NCBI RefSeq assembly: GCF_947623445.1
Contig: NC_135241.1
Coordinates: 7,442,501-7,506,500 of the forward strand
Reading direction: 5' to 3'
From: Clavelina lepadiformis
Lineage: Eukaryota > Chordata > Ascidiacea > Aplousobranchia > Clavelinidae
Length of the DNA stretch: 64,000 nt
Part shown: one piece after another, positions 48,768 through 60,429 of the stretch
Layout: each line of letters opens with the position of its first letter
Numbering within the stretch: the stretch's first letter is position 1
Made by a program: the position numbers and the translations under genes
Notes under the pieces: model-generated
Told to the model about the DNA's origin: nothing
The model's database searches: none
Seen by the model: only the letters and a program-made list of their open reading frames with translations

Positions 48768-48921
48768 CAGGTTTTTTTTTAAGGTTTGGTTTAGGTGACC
48801 GCTAAGTAGTTTTAAGAGACCAAATTAGCAAGACCAGAGTAGCAAGTCCAAATTTTGGGAAACCGCTGGAGAAATTTGGGGGACCGTTTCGGTCCCCCAA
48901 AACACCTTAAAAAAAACACTG
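48768..48921. mobile_element. Short hAT MITE
   Basis: 154 bp flanked by a perfect 8-bp duplication CACTTGAT (48760-48767 and 48922-48929). Ends pair over about 30 bp: CAGGTTTTTTTTTAAGG and, inverted, CAGTGTTTTTTTTAAGG. Confidence 0.9.
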
Positions 48922-48929
48922 CACTTGAT

Positions 48930-51026
48930 AACAACCGGTTCGCGGAGGTCATTAAAATTCCAAGAACTGGTTTGCACGAACCGGCTGAATCCCTCCACTG
49001 CCTGTTGCCTCTGCCCGGCCTCACAAATACAATTTATGTAACATAGGAGCGGTTGAGAAACGATTTCAAATTATTTTGACAAACTAGCATTTTTTTGACT
49101 TGATGCAATGCAAGTTGTATCTCAGATACTACAGGGTACAACAACTAAAAAATTATCAATTTTGTTTCAATCCAATCATTACCAGTAATTTACAAACATA
49201 AGTACAAACAGCATACATGTAACAATCTAATTTTGTCACTTACATTTGTCATTTGGACAAATTGTATGGCTTTTACATCATTGTATAAGACCAATGAGAG
49301 TAAGGTTAGTGTTTGATCGTTTGAGACACCTGGCCAAGAATGCCTATTACTTGGATGGTATGGTGTAGCAGCATGAGATAAAATACATTTTATTTATATT
49401 CAATTAAGTTATTGCAAAAAGTATACTGATATACAAATTTTAGGGGAGAACCATGTAGTAGGCAGTTTTAGTAATTTCACAAGAAAATTAAATGGAATTG
49501 GAACTTCATTTAAAGTTTGAAGCCAACCAAAGAGTGCACTAAATATTTCAAGTTCTTTATGTTCAAGTTCTCGAACAGCTAATCTTGCTTCCTTCCATTT
49601 CCAAGTGGAACCTATACTAAACTTCAACCGCTACTTTCCAACAATACTATTAAGCAGAGCACCTTTTAATGTAAAACATAACACCGTCACATTCGCTTTG
49701 TAAAAGCATTGTTAAATTTTAAGTTTTCAACAAAATAATGGCAGTAACATAACCCATTTTATTAAATTAAAGCACAACATCAATCAAACTGAAGTAGTTG
49801 CAACACATTGTGCAGTAGAGTACCAAATGTAACGGAGTGCTAAAATTTAAAAGATTGTATTACAAATTTTTTATCCAGAAGTATTAACTTCATTGGTTCC
49901 TATACAAAATGCAGATGACATCAATTAATTTAAGAAGCACATTACAGAAGAAAACATTTAAACATAAAGAAAACAACAACAAGCAAAAAGAACATACATT
50001 TTTACCAAACAATAAATTTTTGCACATCATATCGTGCCATACAACCAATTTCTGCAAATAATTTAATTGCACTCTGTACAAGGCTTGCTTTAGTTGTGCA
50101 AGAAAATCTATTAAATGCCAATACGAAATAAATCGACAATGCTTTAAAGCAGTAAGAACTGTTCATCTATTCTATATATAATACATACAAGGGGATCTTA
50201 ATGGTGTATAAAATGAAATTGCAAATTAACAGCAGCATTTTTGTATAATACACTTTCTGGTAATAAAATTCAGAGACTTTTACAAGTGGCATGACTGACA
50301 TGAGTGATATTTACTACAGACGCACAGATTTACTAAGCCCTGTAAGCAACAAGGAACAGTGATAAAAAAAACAGCAAACAAGTTCATTACTGTCCTGGCA
50401 AATTAGTCTATTTATATCATTTTTAATACAGAAGTATAAAGTTAAAGTGTACTTATGTGTAACCAGTATTTCATTTCTTTAATGCATTTTATAAGCATTT
50501 GTTGTATAAAATACACTTAACCAGGATGTAATATAAAAAAACACAAGAACAAACTATAAAAAGCAAGAACTAACAGTGAATAAAAAAGTCTCACTTCTGA
50601 CAAGTTGTATACGATTTATGTACGAATGTTTTGTACAACTTTTGTCAAGAAGATTACAGTCACATTTCTATAGGAAATAAAATCAAATAGTAACTACATT
50701 CTTTATTAATCATCAATTTGAAAAAATTTCTACTACCATGTTAACAAATGCAGGTTTTTTAAAGATTCATGGTAAAAACTTCCCAATATCTACTCCGCTA
50801 CATGAAATAAATTTAAAAAGAATATAAATGCATTCAACTCCAAACTTATTCCAGCATGAGAAAACACACTATTAATAAAATTGTCAAACAGAAAACTGTA
50901 TGCATGTTAACAACATTTTTATAAATAAACATAATTACAGTAAAATTTCTTGTTTCATAATTAAAAGTTATTTGCATGATCTGCAACAGAGATCATGCCC
51001 AAAAATTATCCATTGTGAGCGAATCT
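48930..51026. other. Downstream of nanos; 3' UTR and unassigned sequence
   Basis: The part next to nanos is presumably its 3' UTR, AT-rich with Pumilio-like TGTATATA absent where I looked. A minus-strand open stretch at 49409-49627 (WKEARLAVRELEHKELEIF) has coding-like composition but no recognised family and is not called. No other gene seen. Confidence 0.4.
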
Positions 51027-51926
51027 TTATAACTTAACTTTTCCTGTTGCGTTGCTTCTTCGTCTAACTGCTAAAGGAAGACTTGAATTTTTGTCAGGAT
51101 TTAAAGGACAGTGACCCAAAGTATGGGCATTATCTCCACTTGCATAACAGAGAGGACACACATAGCTTCGCAAGATCGGGCAGGTAACACGATTAAGGGC
51201 ATCCTTTAATTGATGAGACATTACCCATTCTTCCACTTCTTTGTTATTTCTGCAAAAAGAGCAGCCATGATTTGGCTGCTGTTGCAATTGACTCATCACA
51301 CCGGAAGTGTTGATCTCTTTCTTAATTTCTTGTTCATTTGGGTTGCTCTGCTGCAGTGATGTGGGGCTTTGCTGGGTTGACAGCAAGCTCTGTCCCATCA
51401 AAACTTGGCTTGCAAATGGAGAATGAGCAGGAGATGAACCAGTTGAGTTAAGTATTGGTGTTGACGGTGCTGACGAAAACGGAAAGTAGGAGGGGGGAGG
51501 TGAAACATTCATAGGCTGGGATGTCATGGTTGGAAAACCAGTAGGAGAGAACTGGATTGATCTATTGTTGTTACTACTGTAGGTGGGTATTGGGCCATAT
51601 GAATTTTGATTTAATGATAAACTTTTGTGTGAAAGACCAAGCTGAGAACCACACTTGACATTGGGACTCTGAACAGTCTTTTGTTGATTTAGATAATTGT
51701 TTGAATGGCAAATTTGTGAGTTATTACCGTTTAAAGACATTTTCTCTTTGTATTTATGAATTATTTCCTCCAGACGTCTGTCTAACCAAGCAGAGTAGTC
51801 ATGTGGAACACTACTGACCACATCTAATGTACTGTGATCATAAACTTTACAAGTCTTATCTTCATCCTGTTGAATAATGCTGGAAAGTCCAAAATAATCA
51901 CTGAATGGGGAAAATGATTTCTCCAT
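51027..51926 (-). CDS. nanos: Nanos RNA-binding protein (intronless CDS)
   Basis: Germline translational repressor acting with Pumilio and CCR4-NOT. 299 aa from the second in-frame Met (AAAC ATG G context, directly after an AAAAAA run and CCAG); an upstream Met at 51959 would add 11 residues. Residues 5-18, [14 protein letters not shown], match the NOT1-interacting motif of vertebrate Nanos. The middle is a low-complexity Ser/Pro/Gln/Asn linker. The C-terminal double zinc finger is complete: Cys222, Cys225, His238, Cys249 and Cys257, Cys260, His268, Cys273, with [15 protein letters not shown] and [11 protein letters not shown]. The tail is basic ([12 protein letters not shown]). A TTTTTTTTCAG at about 51,990 may be a 5' UTR or spliced-leader acceptor. 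Confidence 0.96.
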   Translation of the reverse strand: MEKSFSPFSDYFGLSSIIQQDEDKTCKVYDHSTLDVVSSVPHDYSAWLDRRLEEIIHKYKEKMSLNGNNSQICHSNNYLNQQKTVQSPNVKCGSQLGLSHKSLSLNQNSYGPIPTYSSNNNRSIQFSPTGFPTMTSQPMNVSPPPSYFPFSSAPSTPILNSTGSSPAHSPFASQVLMGQSLLSTQQSPTSLQQSNPNEQEIKKEINTSGVMSQLQQQPNHGCSFCRNNKEVEEWVMSHQLKDALNRVTCPILRSYVCPLCYASGDNAHTLGHCPLNPDKNSSLPLAVRRRSNATGKVKL

Positions 51927-53304
51927 GTTTTTTTTTCTGGTAAAGGAACAAATGCACAATGATCAAACAGATAAAACACTTAGCAATTCCCTGAAAAAAA
52001 ATAAGTATAAACATTATAAAATTAAGACCATGTGATAATGCTCTTAAAATAGGTCAAGCTGGATCACATGTCAGCCTTCAAATGTGGAAACACATGTGCA
52101 CAATAAAAAATGTATAAAGGCAAGACCATTTTGGAAAATGTAAATTGTGCGGATTCTTTCAGGGAAAGTTGGCAAAACAGCTGCACAAACAAAAAAATTA
52201 GTTGCCTTGAATTAAGGTTATCAAATGTCTTAGCATAATTTTAATATTGATAATGCAATGGAACACACACGCCTAGAAAAAGCATGTAACACCAATAACA
52301 AAAACCTGATGGAGAGTTTCAATATATTAAAATTATGCAAAACAGATTACTTGAGTAAAATTCATTAAGCACTATTGATCAAACAATTAGATTCATTTCT
52401 CAAAAAACAAACCTTTGAAAATGGAGCGTATTTACTGTTTATGGTAGTTGTTTGGCTGCACTGTTATCGTACTGATTCACATTCTTCACCGCTTTGTTTC
52501 GTTTACCACCTTTTATTTATTTTTTATTATAAAAACGATCCTTTTGCTTAATTCATGAAAGGTTTTCTGTAACCTGTAAATCCATATTATGCAAAATTTC
52601 CTCTAATGAAGGAGACATGTTATTCGTTAACTCCTAAACTAGTTAACATGTTTGTGATAAACGTTCTACTATGAATCTATCTGCTCTTATCATCATGATT
52701 GCAACCACTTTTTGTTTAAATATGGCTGGGAGAGGATTAGCTTTAATTCAATTTACAGTTTGGAGAAAAAGTATGTCATTTTACGTTGAAAAATAGCGTT
52801 TATTTTAATTTTCAGAGTAGTAATTTAACCATGAAAAGTGAATTTGGGTTACAAGCATTGGTGTGAGCTTAGCATAATAACCAGATGTGCTGCGTAACAT
52901 CATCATGTTTCGTCATGACATCACATAACTAAGTGATTACCCCAAGTGCAAAACAAAGCATGTCCAAGTTTTGCGATTAAGTAATTGCCAAGGTTTCATT
53001 TAATGTTACAGTCAAACAGCATAAAAACGTACTCATACGTTGTTTCACATTGCTTAGATTTGACATATAAAAAGTGTAAGCATTTCTTCAGAGAATTTCA
53101 TGGATATAAGTCGTTAAGTTTTTTGTTTGGAAAATTGGTACAACGACATTTTTTAAAGACGGATTACGACCATACAATTAAAGCAATGTATGTATGCATT
53201 AAGACTTATTACACTGAACCATTTTCATGCAGACAACCGATACAACAAATTATAAACTAATATTATTATATAAAAATTATAATAATAATAAATTTTTTAT
53301 CAGA
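51927..53304. other. Upstream of nanos, no further gene recognised
   Basis: Includes the nanos 5' region. A plus-strand ATG at 52,671 opens a 43-residue hydrophobic frame that reaches a GTATGT donor-like site; I do not call it a gene. Confidence 0.35.
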
Positions 53305-54225
53305 GGGTATACCTCTAACAACAGAGGTGTCGAAATCGACACCAGCCACGTTTTTGGATTATTACTGGTACTCAGATTGTGTTATCGGTTACATCACAAT
53401 AGTATAACAATAGATGAACTGTAAAAAGAACGATTTACGGTAGTTTGGAACTGTCCATGCCAATATCGAAGGAATTCCTAAAGAAATAACCAAAGGGGAC
53501 AACGAGAAGTTCTCGAGCAAATTTTTCTATAACATTGACAAAAAATGATTGCTTGTAAATTACCAATGCAAGCAAAAGAAAAACGTTAATCTTATTTCAA
53601 CCATGCATGATTCTCCAGCGACGGACAGAAAAGAAAAAAACCATTTGTCATTGTTCTTCGACCAAATGGCCAGCCAGTACACAGCACATGCATCAACTAG
53701 ATGGCCAATTGGACTAACATTTTGGATATTGCTGGACTGAATTCATGGATCTTATTCCAGAAAGCCTGAGACAGCAAAATCAGGCGTCATGCGTTTATCT
53801 TGCAACTGGACGATGAGCTGAGTAGGGCTTATGTAGCAAAAAGTGCAAGCTCAGACAAAACAGAGGGAGATTTCCCCAGACCTTCCAGGAAGCGACGAAG
53901 ATGTGCTGGGGAACTGTGCAACAATAACACTGCAAACATTTGCGAGCACTGCCGAAAGCCAATCTGCAGAAGATGTGCTACTGGTAACTGGAAACTTACT
54001 GAGGACACGGAACGCATCTGGCAGCAAGAATAACTATTAAGACATTTTCAACAAAACTGCAATTTTAATTTTAAGAACTCACAATTTATTGTCGTCACTT
54101 AGTTTGAAATGCAACAAACTACACATGTCTGCTCAAATAAACGTTCTACAAGTGACCTAGAGTGATGTTGTTTCACTAAAAGAATAGGTGTCGATTTTGA
54201 CACCATCCGTCGTTGACGGTATAAG
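53305..54225 (+). mobile_element. piggyBac-like transposon, internally deleted
   Basis: Plus-strand pieces resemble the C-terminal part of piggyBac transposases: VNLISTMHDSPATDRKEK, FFDQMASQYTAHASTRWPIG, and a Cys-rich tail RKRRRCAGELC ... NICEHCRKPICRRCA (about 53,590-53,960). Inverted ends of about 40 bp begin TATACC and contain GGTGTCGAAATCGACACC (53327) and, at the other end, GGTGTCGATTTTGACACC (54188). The pieces lie in different frames. I could not confirm a TTAA duplication, so the ends are approximate. Confidence 0.7.
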
Positions 54226-55004
54226 CTTTCTTCTGTCATTCTAGTGTAAAAATGACAAGAAGTAAACGATGAATACAAAATAAGGTTCCGATTGCAGACG
54301 CCAAGGGTTTTGCGCAGAATACATCATGCTCGCCAAGGTGTTAAGTAAAAAATCGAGTTTGAGAAGACAAGGGCTAAGGAAACAAACCATGCTCCTCAGG
54401 CAGAATGCGCTTCAAGTTGCAGGGTTCAAAATAAGGACATGCAGTATGTTACGTCAGGTCATACTGCATGTCAGCATGCAGGCCTGTCGCGTCAAGGTGT
54501 GTGTAGACACAATTGCAATACTTCACGGCATAATTTTCAACCCACAATTAAAAGTGCCTGTTAATGAACTTCTTACATTGACTTTGCCAAAAATACATAA
54601 ATTTTATTACGCTTAGAAGACATTCCCACATGAATCTTATTAAGTAAAAAAGTATGAATAATTATGAATCAAAAGAATCAGGCTCCAGTCATCAAGGCAT
54701 CATGCCAAAATTTGCATCTATGCACACACAAGTTCTTGTCAAAAACTGCAGTACTTTGCAGTCGGTCCGGCAGCCCAGGAAATAGATGCTGCCTTAGTCT
54801 AGTTACAAGATATGCATTGAAAAAAAATGCAATAAACGCACAGTTGGCTTGACGTTGAACACCCAAGTTCTCGGTGCATTCTGCCATAAAATAAAGATCA
54901 GGCTGAAAATCTAATTTAACTGGATTTGGTTTACAACTCACACACAGCAGCCTATAGAAAGTGAATATTTAATAACAAGGAAATCGGTGGATGGTAAACC
55001 TTGG
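54226..55004. other. Non-coding, with a 13-bp-arm hairpin
   Basis: Inverted repeat GACATGCAGTATG (54436-54448) and CATACTGCATGTC (54460-54472), perfect arms. No gene recognised. Confidence 0.45.
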
Positions 55005-55605
55005 TAAACTTGAGTGGCCTGGGAGGCACTTTTAATACCAATATATCATTCGTGGGAAAGCATTCGCCAGTTGTTTATTGAAATGTTGTTTGTTGATGAA
55101 ACTGCAATTGTCGCTTAATATTTGGAAACTTTCTCTAAATAACTTTATGTGAAAGCGCCGTTTAGTACGTTACCAGGTGATTTCATAACATCCGAGTTTT
55201 AACTGTAAATAATCCCCATTGCCCAAACGCTTATTTTATCGTTCGCACATTCTGAAATATTTGTGTATATTGTATTTCCGCTCACATCGCTCCGCTTTAT
55301 AAACTCGAGCTAATACGCGAGTAACCGCGCAGACGGAGATAGAATCGTACGAACGTATTACCTTAGTCGTGTTAATTGTAATCTGTTAGACTTGTGTTAA
55401 ATGCTAAGTTTGTGATTGTGTCATAATAATCGGAACCTGTACAGTTCCTACAATAAAGGATTGTTTCTGATAAACTGTATCTGTTAATCGTAAGAGCTTT
55501 CGGCTAGTAACACGTTAGGTTAGAGAATTCTAACCGCACGCAACCACGGAGTCAGATCATTAATTCGGCAGGTAAATTAAGACCGAATATTATAAGTTAA
55601 GACTG
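55005..55605 (+). repeat. Probable solo LTR, copy 2
   Basis: Plus-orientation partner of 37125-37735. AGTGGCCTGGGAGGCA near the start, CTTTATAAACTCG in the middle, CAATAAAGGATTG then a ~130-bp tail. An old fossil with no internal sequence. Flanks GGTAAACT and GGTAAATT look like a possible target duplication but this is uncertain. Confidence 0.6.
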
Positions 55606-57795
55606 ACAAACAAGTGCAAGTCCACTGCAAACTCAACCAGAGGTGGGCATGAGCGTGCTTCTAATAGTGACTCTCTTTTCCAAACAAAAAACAGAACCAC
55701 GAGTATGCACTTTTTTAAGGGTTATTCGCTCATTGCCCTTTTGATTTGCACAAACAACACTGTGAACACACAAAACGTATACAAAAGCTTGGATTTCAGG
55801 ATTTTGGACTGCCGTTAGATCACGATTTTATGTATAATGTATATACAGTCAAATCCGGATAATTGCATTCTGGATAATCGCATAATTCGTTTTATCGCAT
55901 AAAGAGCGCAAGTCCCAAGCCATTTATCATTTGTATCAAGTCTATCATTTGTAAATCTGGAAAAAAATTTATGTCCGTTCATATAAGAAACAGACCACAT
56001 ATGATCATCTTTAAACAACAAACTTGAGAGTTTTTACTCATGAAGTAATTGTTATAGTCTGTTGGCTCGTTGTTGAAAATGTTGAGTGTCAACTTACCAA
56101 TAATTGAGATGCTTTTTGGCTGAAATTCAATTTCCATTACCATTGTTTGATTCGTAGTCTACTTTCATGGTTTTATTACATTGTGAATACTGATGAAAGT
56201 CATTGCAACTACACCATTTGATATCAATTTCTTTATACGAAAAGAATAAGACCACTATTATGTTTTACCATTGACACTTTGAAGTGTCTGACTTGGTTGA
56301 TTTCTCGACGAACAATATTTCAAAACAACCACACAACAACTCCTCGGCAGAAATGCGGTAAAATTTTTCACCAGACTACTCGTCTAAGCAGCTTGTGCTG
56401 GCAACAAGGCGCTGCATTGTAATTTCTCTAGCTCGTTTCTTTTTTGAGATATTACAGGTTTGGCATTGAACATCGAAATTTGGTTTTAGGTTTGAAAATC
56501 AGGCTTTTCTGAGGTAGGAGAGTCTGACAAGATGAAACTTTAAAAGTTTTGTACGTAGAGACTTGAGAGAATTAATTTTTACATAATTGTAAAGAATTTT
56601 GTTATACATTTCGAAGAATCTTTCTTGCTACCTGTAAAAACTCTATTAAATTGGAGAAAAAATCAATATCAAAATAGCAATCTTTATGTAAAATTCAGAC
56701 ACTGGATACTTTCGTAGACTGGTTACCCGACCCAATGTGCATGGCGATTGCCATACGCTTAACTTTGCATGCATACACACTCAAACAATGGCTAGAGACA
56801 GTGTCACGTGCTCAAGGTCCTACATGGAATTAATTAATTAATTATTTATTATGATTTAATATTACCTTAACTTTGTATCAGTGAATGCATTTTTTCTTTG
56901 CAATAGATTAACCAAAGAAAGAAAAAACAGCCAAGAATCATGCTAAAGGTCTGAGAGGTAAACTATTTTTTATTACTTTATCGTGGATACTCTATGTATC
57001 TAGTATCTTAGACTGCCTGCCATTGCTTTCTGTGATGTGCTGAGATATAAAATATCGTTTATTTTAGAGAGCGTTTATTGCACTGGCTGGTGGTTAGCGA
57101 ATCTGGAAAAAGCTAATTCGGCAAACGTCTAGGCTAAGCAATTTGGTATTTTCCTCATTTGGTAAACGAAAGCCGGTGAAGTAGACATTTATTTTACTGG
57201 CGGTCATTAACATAGGCCTAAGTAGGTAATTACGAATATGGTAAACAGCAATTAAGCTAGCCTAGTCAGTGAATTGAAACTTGTATGCTAATTTTAAAGT
57301 TAAAACAACGTACCGGTACGAATTTTTCTAAAGTGTAAATTAACATAAAGCTAACCTCCTCTTACCCAAACTCTAGGCTGAAAATTGAAATAAATGCTGT
57401 TTTTCAACTTAAAATCGCATTTTTTCCAAAGTTTAAATTGAATTAAAACCATTCTCCTCTGTCACATCGCTAACCACTAAGCCTGGACCACAAAATTCCT
57501 TCTCCCCGTATAAAACTATAGGCCTATGTGATAAACGATTATAGTCAGTAAATGGACGCCGGTAAAATAGCGACTTCGTATTTTTTATATGGTTAGGACT
57601 CAATCTGAAGAATCGGGTTTGATAAACGCGTTGGATGGTCCTGGTTGATAGAACTGATCGAGGTTGCATGGTTGAGTTGACATGAAACCAAGAAAGTTAC
57701 GTGTAGGCCTAGTCTTGTAAGACAATACCGGACTACTGGTATTGGCAACTAAGGCTGTAAGGCAAGGGATTAGTTTCGAAGGAGAAAGTATGTAG
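55606..57795. other. Intergenic, no gene recognised
   Basis: AT-rich sequence. A candidate small exon (AATAG|ATTAACC...GAG|GTAAAC, about 56,908-56,958) has splice-like borders but no partner. Open frames at 57,433-57,815 on the minus strand look random. Confidence 0.35.
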
Positions 57796-57888
57796 GGTCT
57801 AGTGCAGAAATGCACAACTAGATGACGTCACTATTTGAGTAGCTGGGATCTAATATACAAATGCATCCTGTGGTTGTGCACTAGACCG
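57796..57888. mobile_element. Short MITE with CRE palindrome, copy 2
   Basis: Perfect inverted ends GGTCTAGTGCA and TGCACTAGACC; core shared with 21704-21793, including GATGACGTCAC and GAGTAGCTGGG. Confidence 0.75.
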
Positions 57889-59029
57889 GTACAAATAGGC
57901 TAACGGTAGCCTTTAGACTTTGGCTAACTTCAATTGAGGTTGGATTAGGAAGTAGATTAAGTTAGTAACGTACGGTACGTTATGAAATTTATGTTAACAA
58001 CAAACCTTGAAATTTCGAACGTGCAATTCTTTTTCCAGTTAAATGTATACACAAGCCTGACTGAGAAACCGTGTCAAACCGTCATTATTGGCCTTCCACA
58101 ATTACGGTGTGCTTGGCGCGAAAATTCTGGACCACAGCATGCACGCATCCCTAGCAGAGCAATGAGACGTGATTAAATCCTAGGTGTACTGGGATCACAC
58201 TAAAAGTTTGAAAAGGCTGAAATGACAAAAATAGGCCTAGTTGGGAAACGTTGTTTTAAATTTAAAGCTTTTAGTGTTTCTTGTTTACTTGACTTGTAGC
58301 AGTTTACGGTAACGCCAACAGTTGGAAAATGGCTGTCTATGTAGGAAACAGTTTTTAGACTATACGAGACTGCTAATATACAGCCCCGCTGGGAATGCAG
58401 TATGGTAGCACCAAAGATTACTAAGAAATACTTCTTAGCAATCTTTGGTAGCACTGTTGTACGGCGGATAAAGAACTCGACTTGACTCGTGTTAACGCGG
58501 AAATTTTGGTTGTCTTGAATCGATTAACAAAAAAAATTGTTTTAAATCGTTTTAATATCGGTTATATGTTTGTGAAAGAATTTATTCGAAAATCACTAAG
58601 CAATAAACCCTTTTGAGTGTGCAAAAGTGTCAGAAATGGATAAAATCGGATTTTAAGCTTGTATGTTGCTTTACGAGTATTCAGAAAGCCGTTTATTATC
58701 CAATAGCAGTTTTAACTGAGTACAAGTAAAAATTGTCTTATTACGTCACCAATTGAAACCTGCTGTTTTTGAGTAGCACCCTGCAATTGGTGACGTCACT
58801 TGGTTGCTGATTAGTAATTTAGATACTGTATGTCATAGAAAAGATAATACATGCACAAGATTGTAGGCAAAGCCATTCCACGTTGGCGTCTGGTGCCACT
58901 AACTAGTCATTGCGTTGAAATGTCCTGAGTTTAATCATAGTACTCTCCGCAGTACTATGGTGTATGGAGACGTATAGAGTGGTACTATGGTGTGTAGAGA
59001 GTTGTGGTCGAACCATTCAACCGACGGAC
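57889..59029. other. Intergenic with two foldback repeats
   Basis: Inverted repeats at 58410-58427/58432-58449 (one mismatch in 18) and 58743-58755/58784-58796 (perfect 13, containing ACGTCACCAATTG). No gene recognised. Confidence 0.45.
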
Positions 59030-59100
59030 CTTTCACGTACGTATGGCTTAGGTTATTACCAAGTTACTTTGTAATAACCTAAGCCATAAGTACGTGAAAG
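59030..59100. repeat. Hairpin with 30-bp arms
   Basis: Arms 59030-59059 and 59071-59100 are inverted complements at 29 of 30 positions around an 11-nt loop. It directly precedes the minisatellite. Confidence 0.93.
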
Positions 59101-59107
59101 CTCAGTA

Positions 59108-59279
59108 GGTTGAATCGTCCGCGGGTTAAATCATCCGCGGGTTGAATCGTCCGAGGGTTGAATCGTCCGAGGGTTGAATCGTCCGTGGGTTGAATCGTCC
59201 TAGGTTGAATGGTCCTGGATTGAATCGTCCATGGGTTGAATCGTCCGGGTTGAATCGTCTGTGGGTTGAATCGACCTAG
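59108..59279. repeat. Minisatellite, 11 units of 14-16 bp
   Basis: Unit consensus GGTTGAATCGTCCGNG repeated head to tail with small variations and three shortened units. A related GGTCGAACCATTCAACC occurs before the hairpin at 59006. Confidence 0.93.
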
Positions 59280-59850
59280 AACCGTAGAGAGGAGGCCTAC
59301 TATGGTTTAATCATCCGATTCACGAATTGTCTGATCACCACGGCTGATATTTTACTTTATCTGCTTTAAAAATTCACCTCATATTGGTGATGAACTCATC
59401 CAAACACCGCTCAAAACGTTGATGCCAAACAGCGTAAAAGTAGGATTTTGTGAGTCTGCTGCAAAGCAAGTCACTTAACCACTAATGCGCCAGATGCCAA
59501 CGCAAATTTTTTATCTCACACAGGATAAACGTAACGCTACCTGCGATCTTTTACATGTATTATTTTATCTATGGATAGGCAAAGTCGTACTGTATTCTAT
59601 TGCTTATTTTTCGTGATTGTCTATGGGGGAACAAAAATAAAATGCCAATCATTGTTTATCAGCGTGATAAAACTAAAATTCACAATTCCACTAGCAAACA
59701 ATAAGCGCTAAAAAGCAGCAAATTATAATGGCTTAAAACTCGCAAGAATAATGCAACCGAATAATAAAGATCAACAATAATAGTTAGCACGGCCGCGAAA
59801 CCGAATGACCCAACATACAATAAAAACATCAAATACAATATGTCACCCTG
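59280..59850. other. Non-coding stretch
   Basis: No gene, and no repeat that I could define. Confidence 0.35.
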
Positions 59851-59967
59851 TTATTATGGCTGGTGGCACTGGCAACTAGGCCTATAGCATTAGCTATTTA
59901 CATAATGTAAGCTATTAATACGTATTATATTAGCTATTTATACCATGGTTGCCACCAGCCATAATAA
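59851..59967. repeat. Foldback element with 18-bp ends
   Basis: Perfect inverted arms TTATTATGGCTGGTGGCA (59851-59868) and TGCCACCAGCCATAATAA (59950-59967) around an AT-rich centre. Probably a small MITE. Confidence 0.85.
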
Positions 59968-60429
59968 GATGAAATACAAGGACTAACTGGTGAAATACAG
60001 AACTTTAATTGTGTCCACGTTTTATTAACCCATTCAGGTTAGCTTCTTCATGACAATGGGAATAAAATGTTAAAACATGTTAAAACGGAAATATGTAAAT
60101 TATGAGTATCAAACTAACTATTATCATGCAAAAAACTCGGAATGTAGCCTACTAGGGAAAGCACGATATCTTATTATCGTTAGTAACATTATAGCGTTTC
60201 TTTATGAAATATGGTTCAATGAATTTACATTTCTGATAATCTTGTTCAAAATACAAAGTATGTGTATCTTTCCAGTTAATGGCGTCTTTATGTTCCGAAG
60301 CGTGTCTACTCAAAGATGTTTTTTCATGCCGAAAATTGGAGATATTGTGACAACCGAACCACAACCACGTGATTCTATGTTACGTCATAAGACTACGTGT
60401 GGAAAACATCTGCATCAGAAATGATCATG

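Noticed and set aside
49409-49627. Possible exon on the minus strand (WKEARLAVRELEHKELEIF)
   Set aside because: Coding-like, but no family recognised and no joining exon found; could be chance within the nanos downstream region.
52671-52800. Short plus-strand frame with a signal-peptide-like start before a GTATGT donor
   Set aside because: No downstream exon in phase was found and 43 residues are too few to support a gene.
60077-60424. 115-codon plus-strand frame
   Set aside because: It lies antisense to the Penelope-like C-terminal piece, which has clear family motifs.
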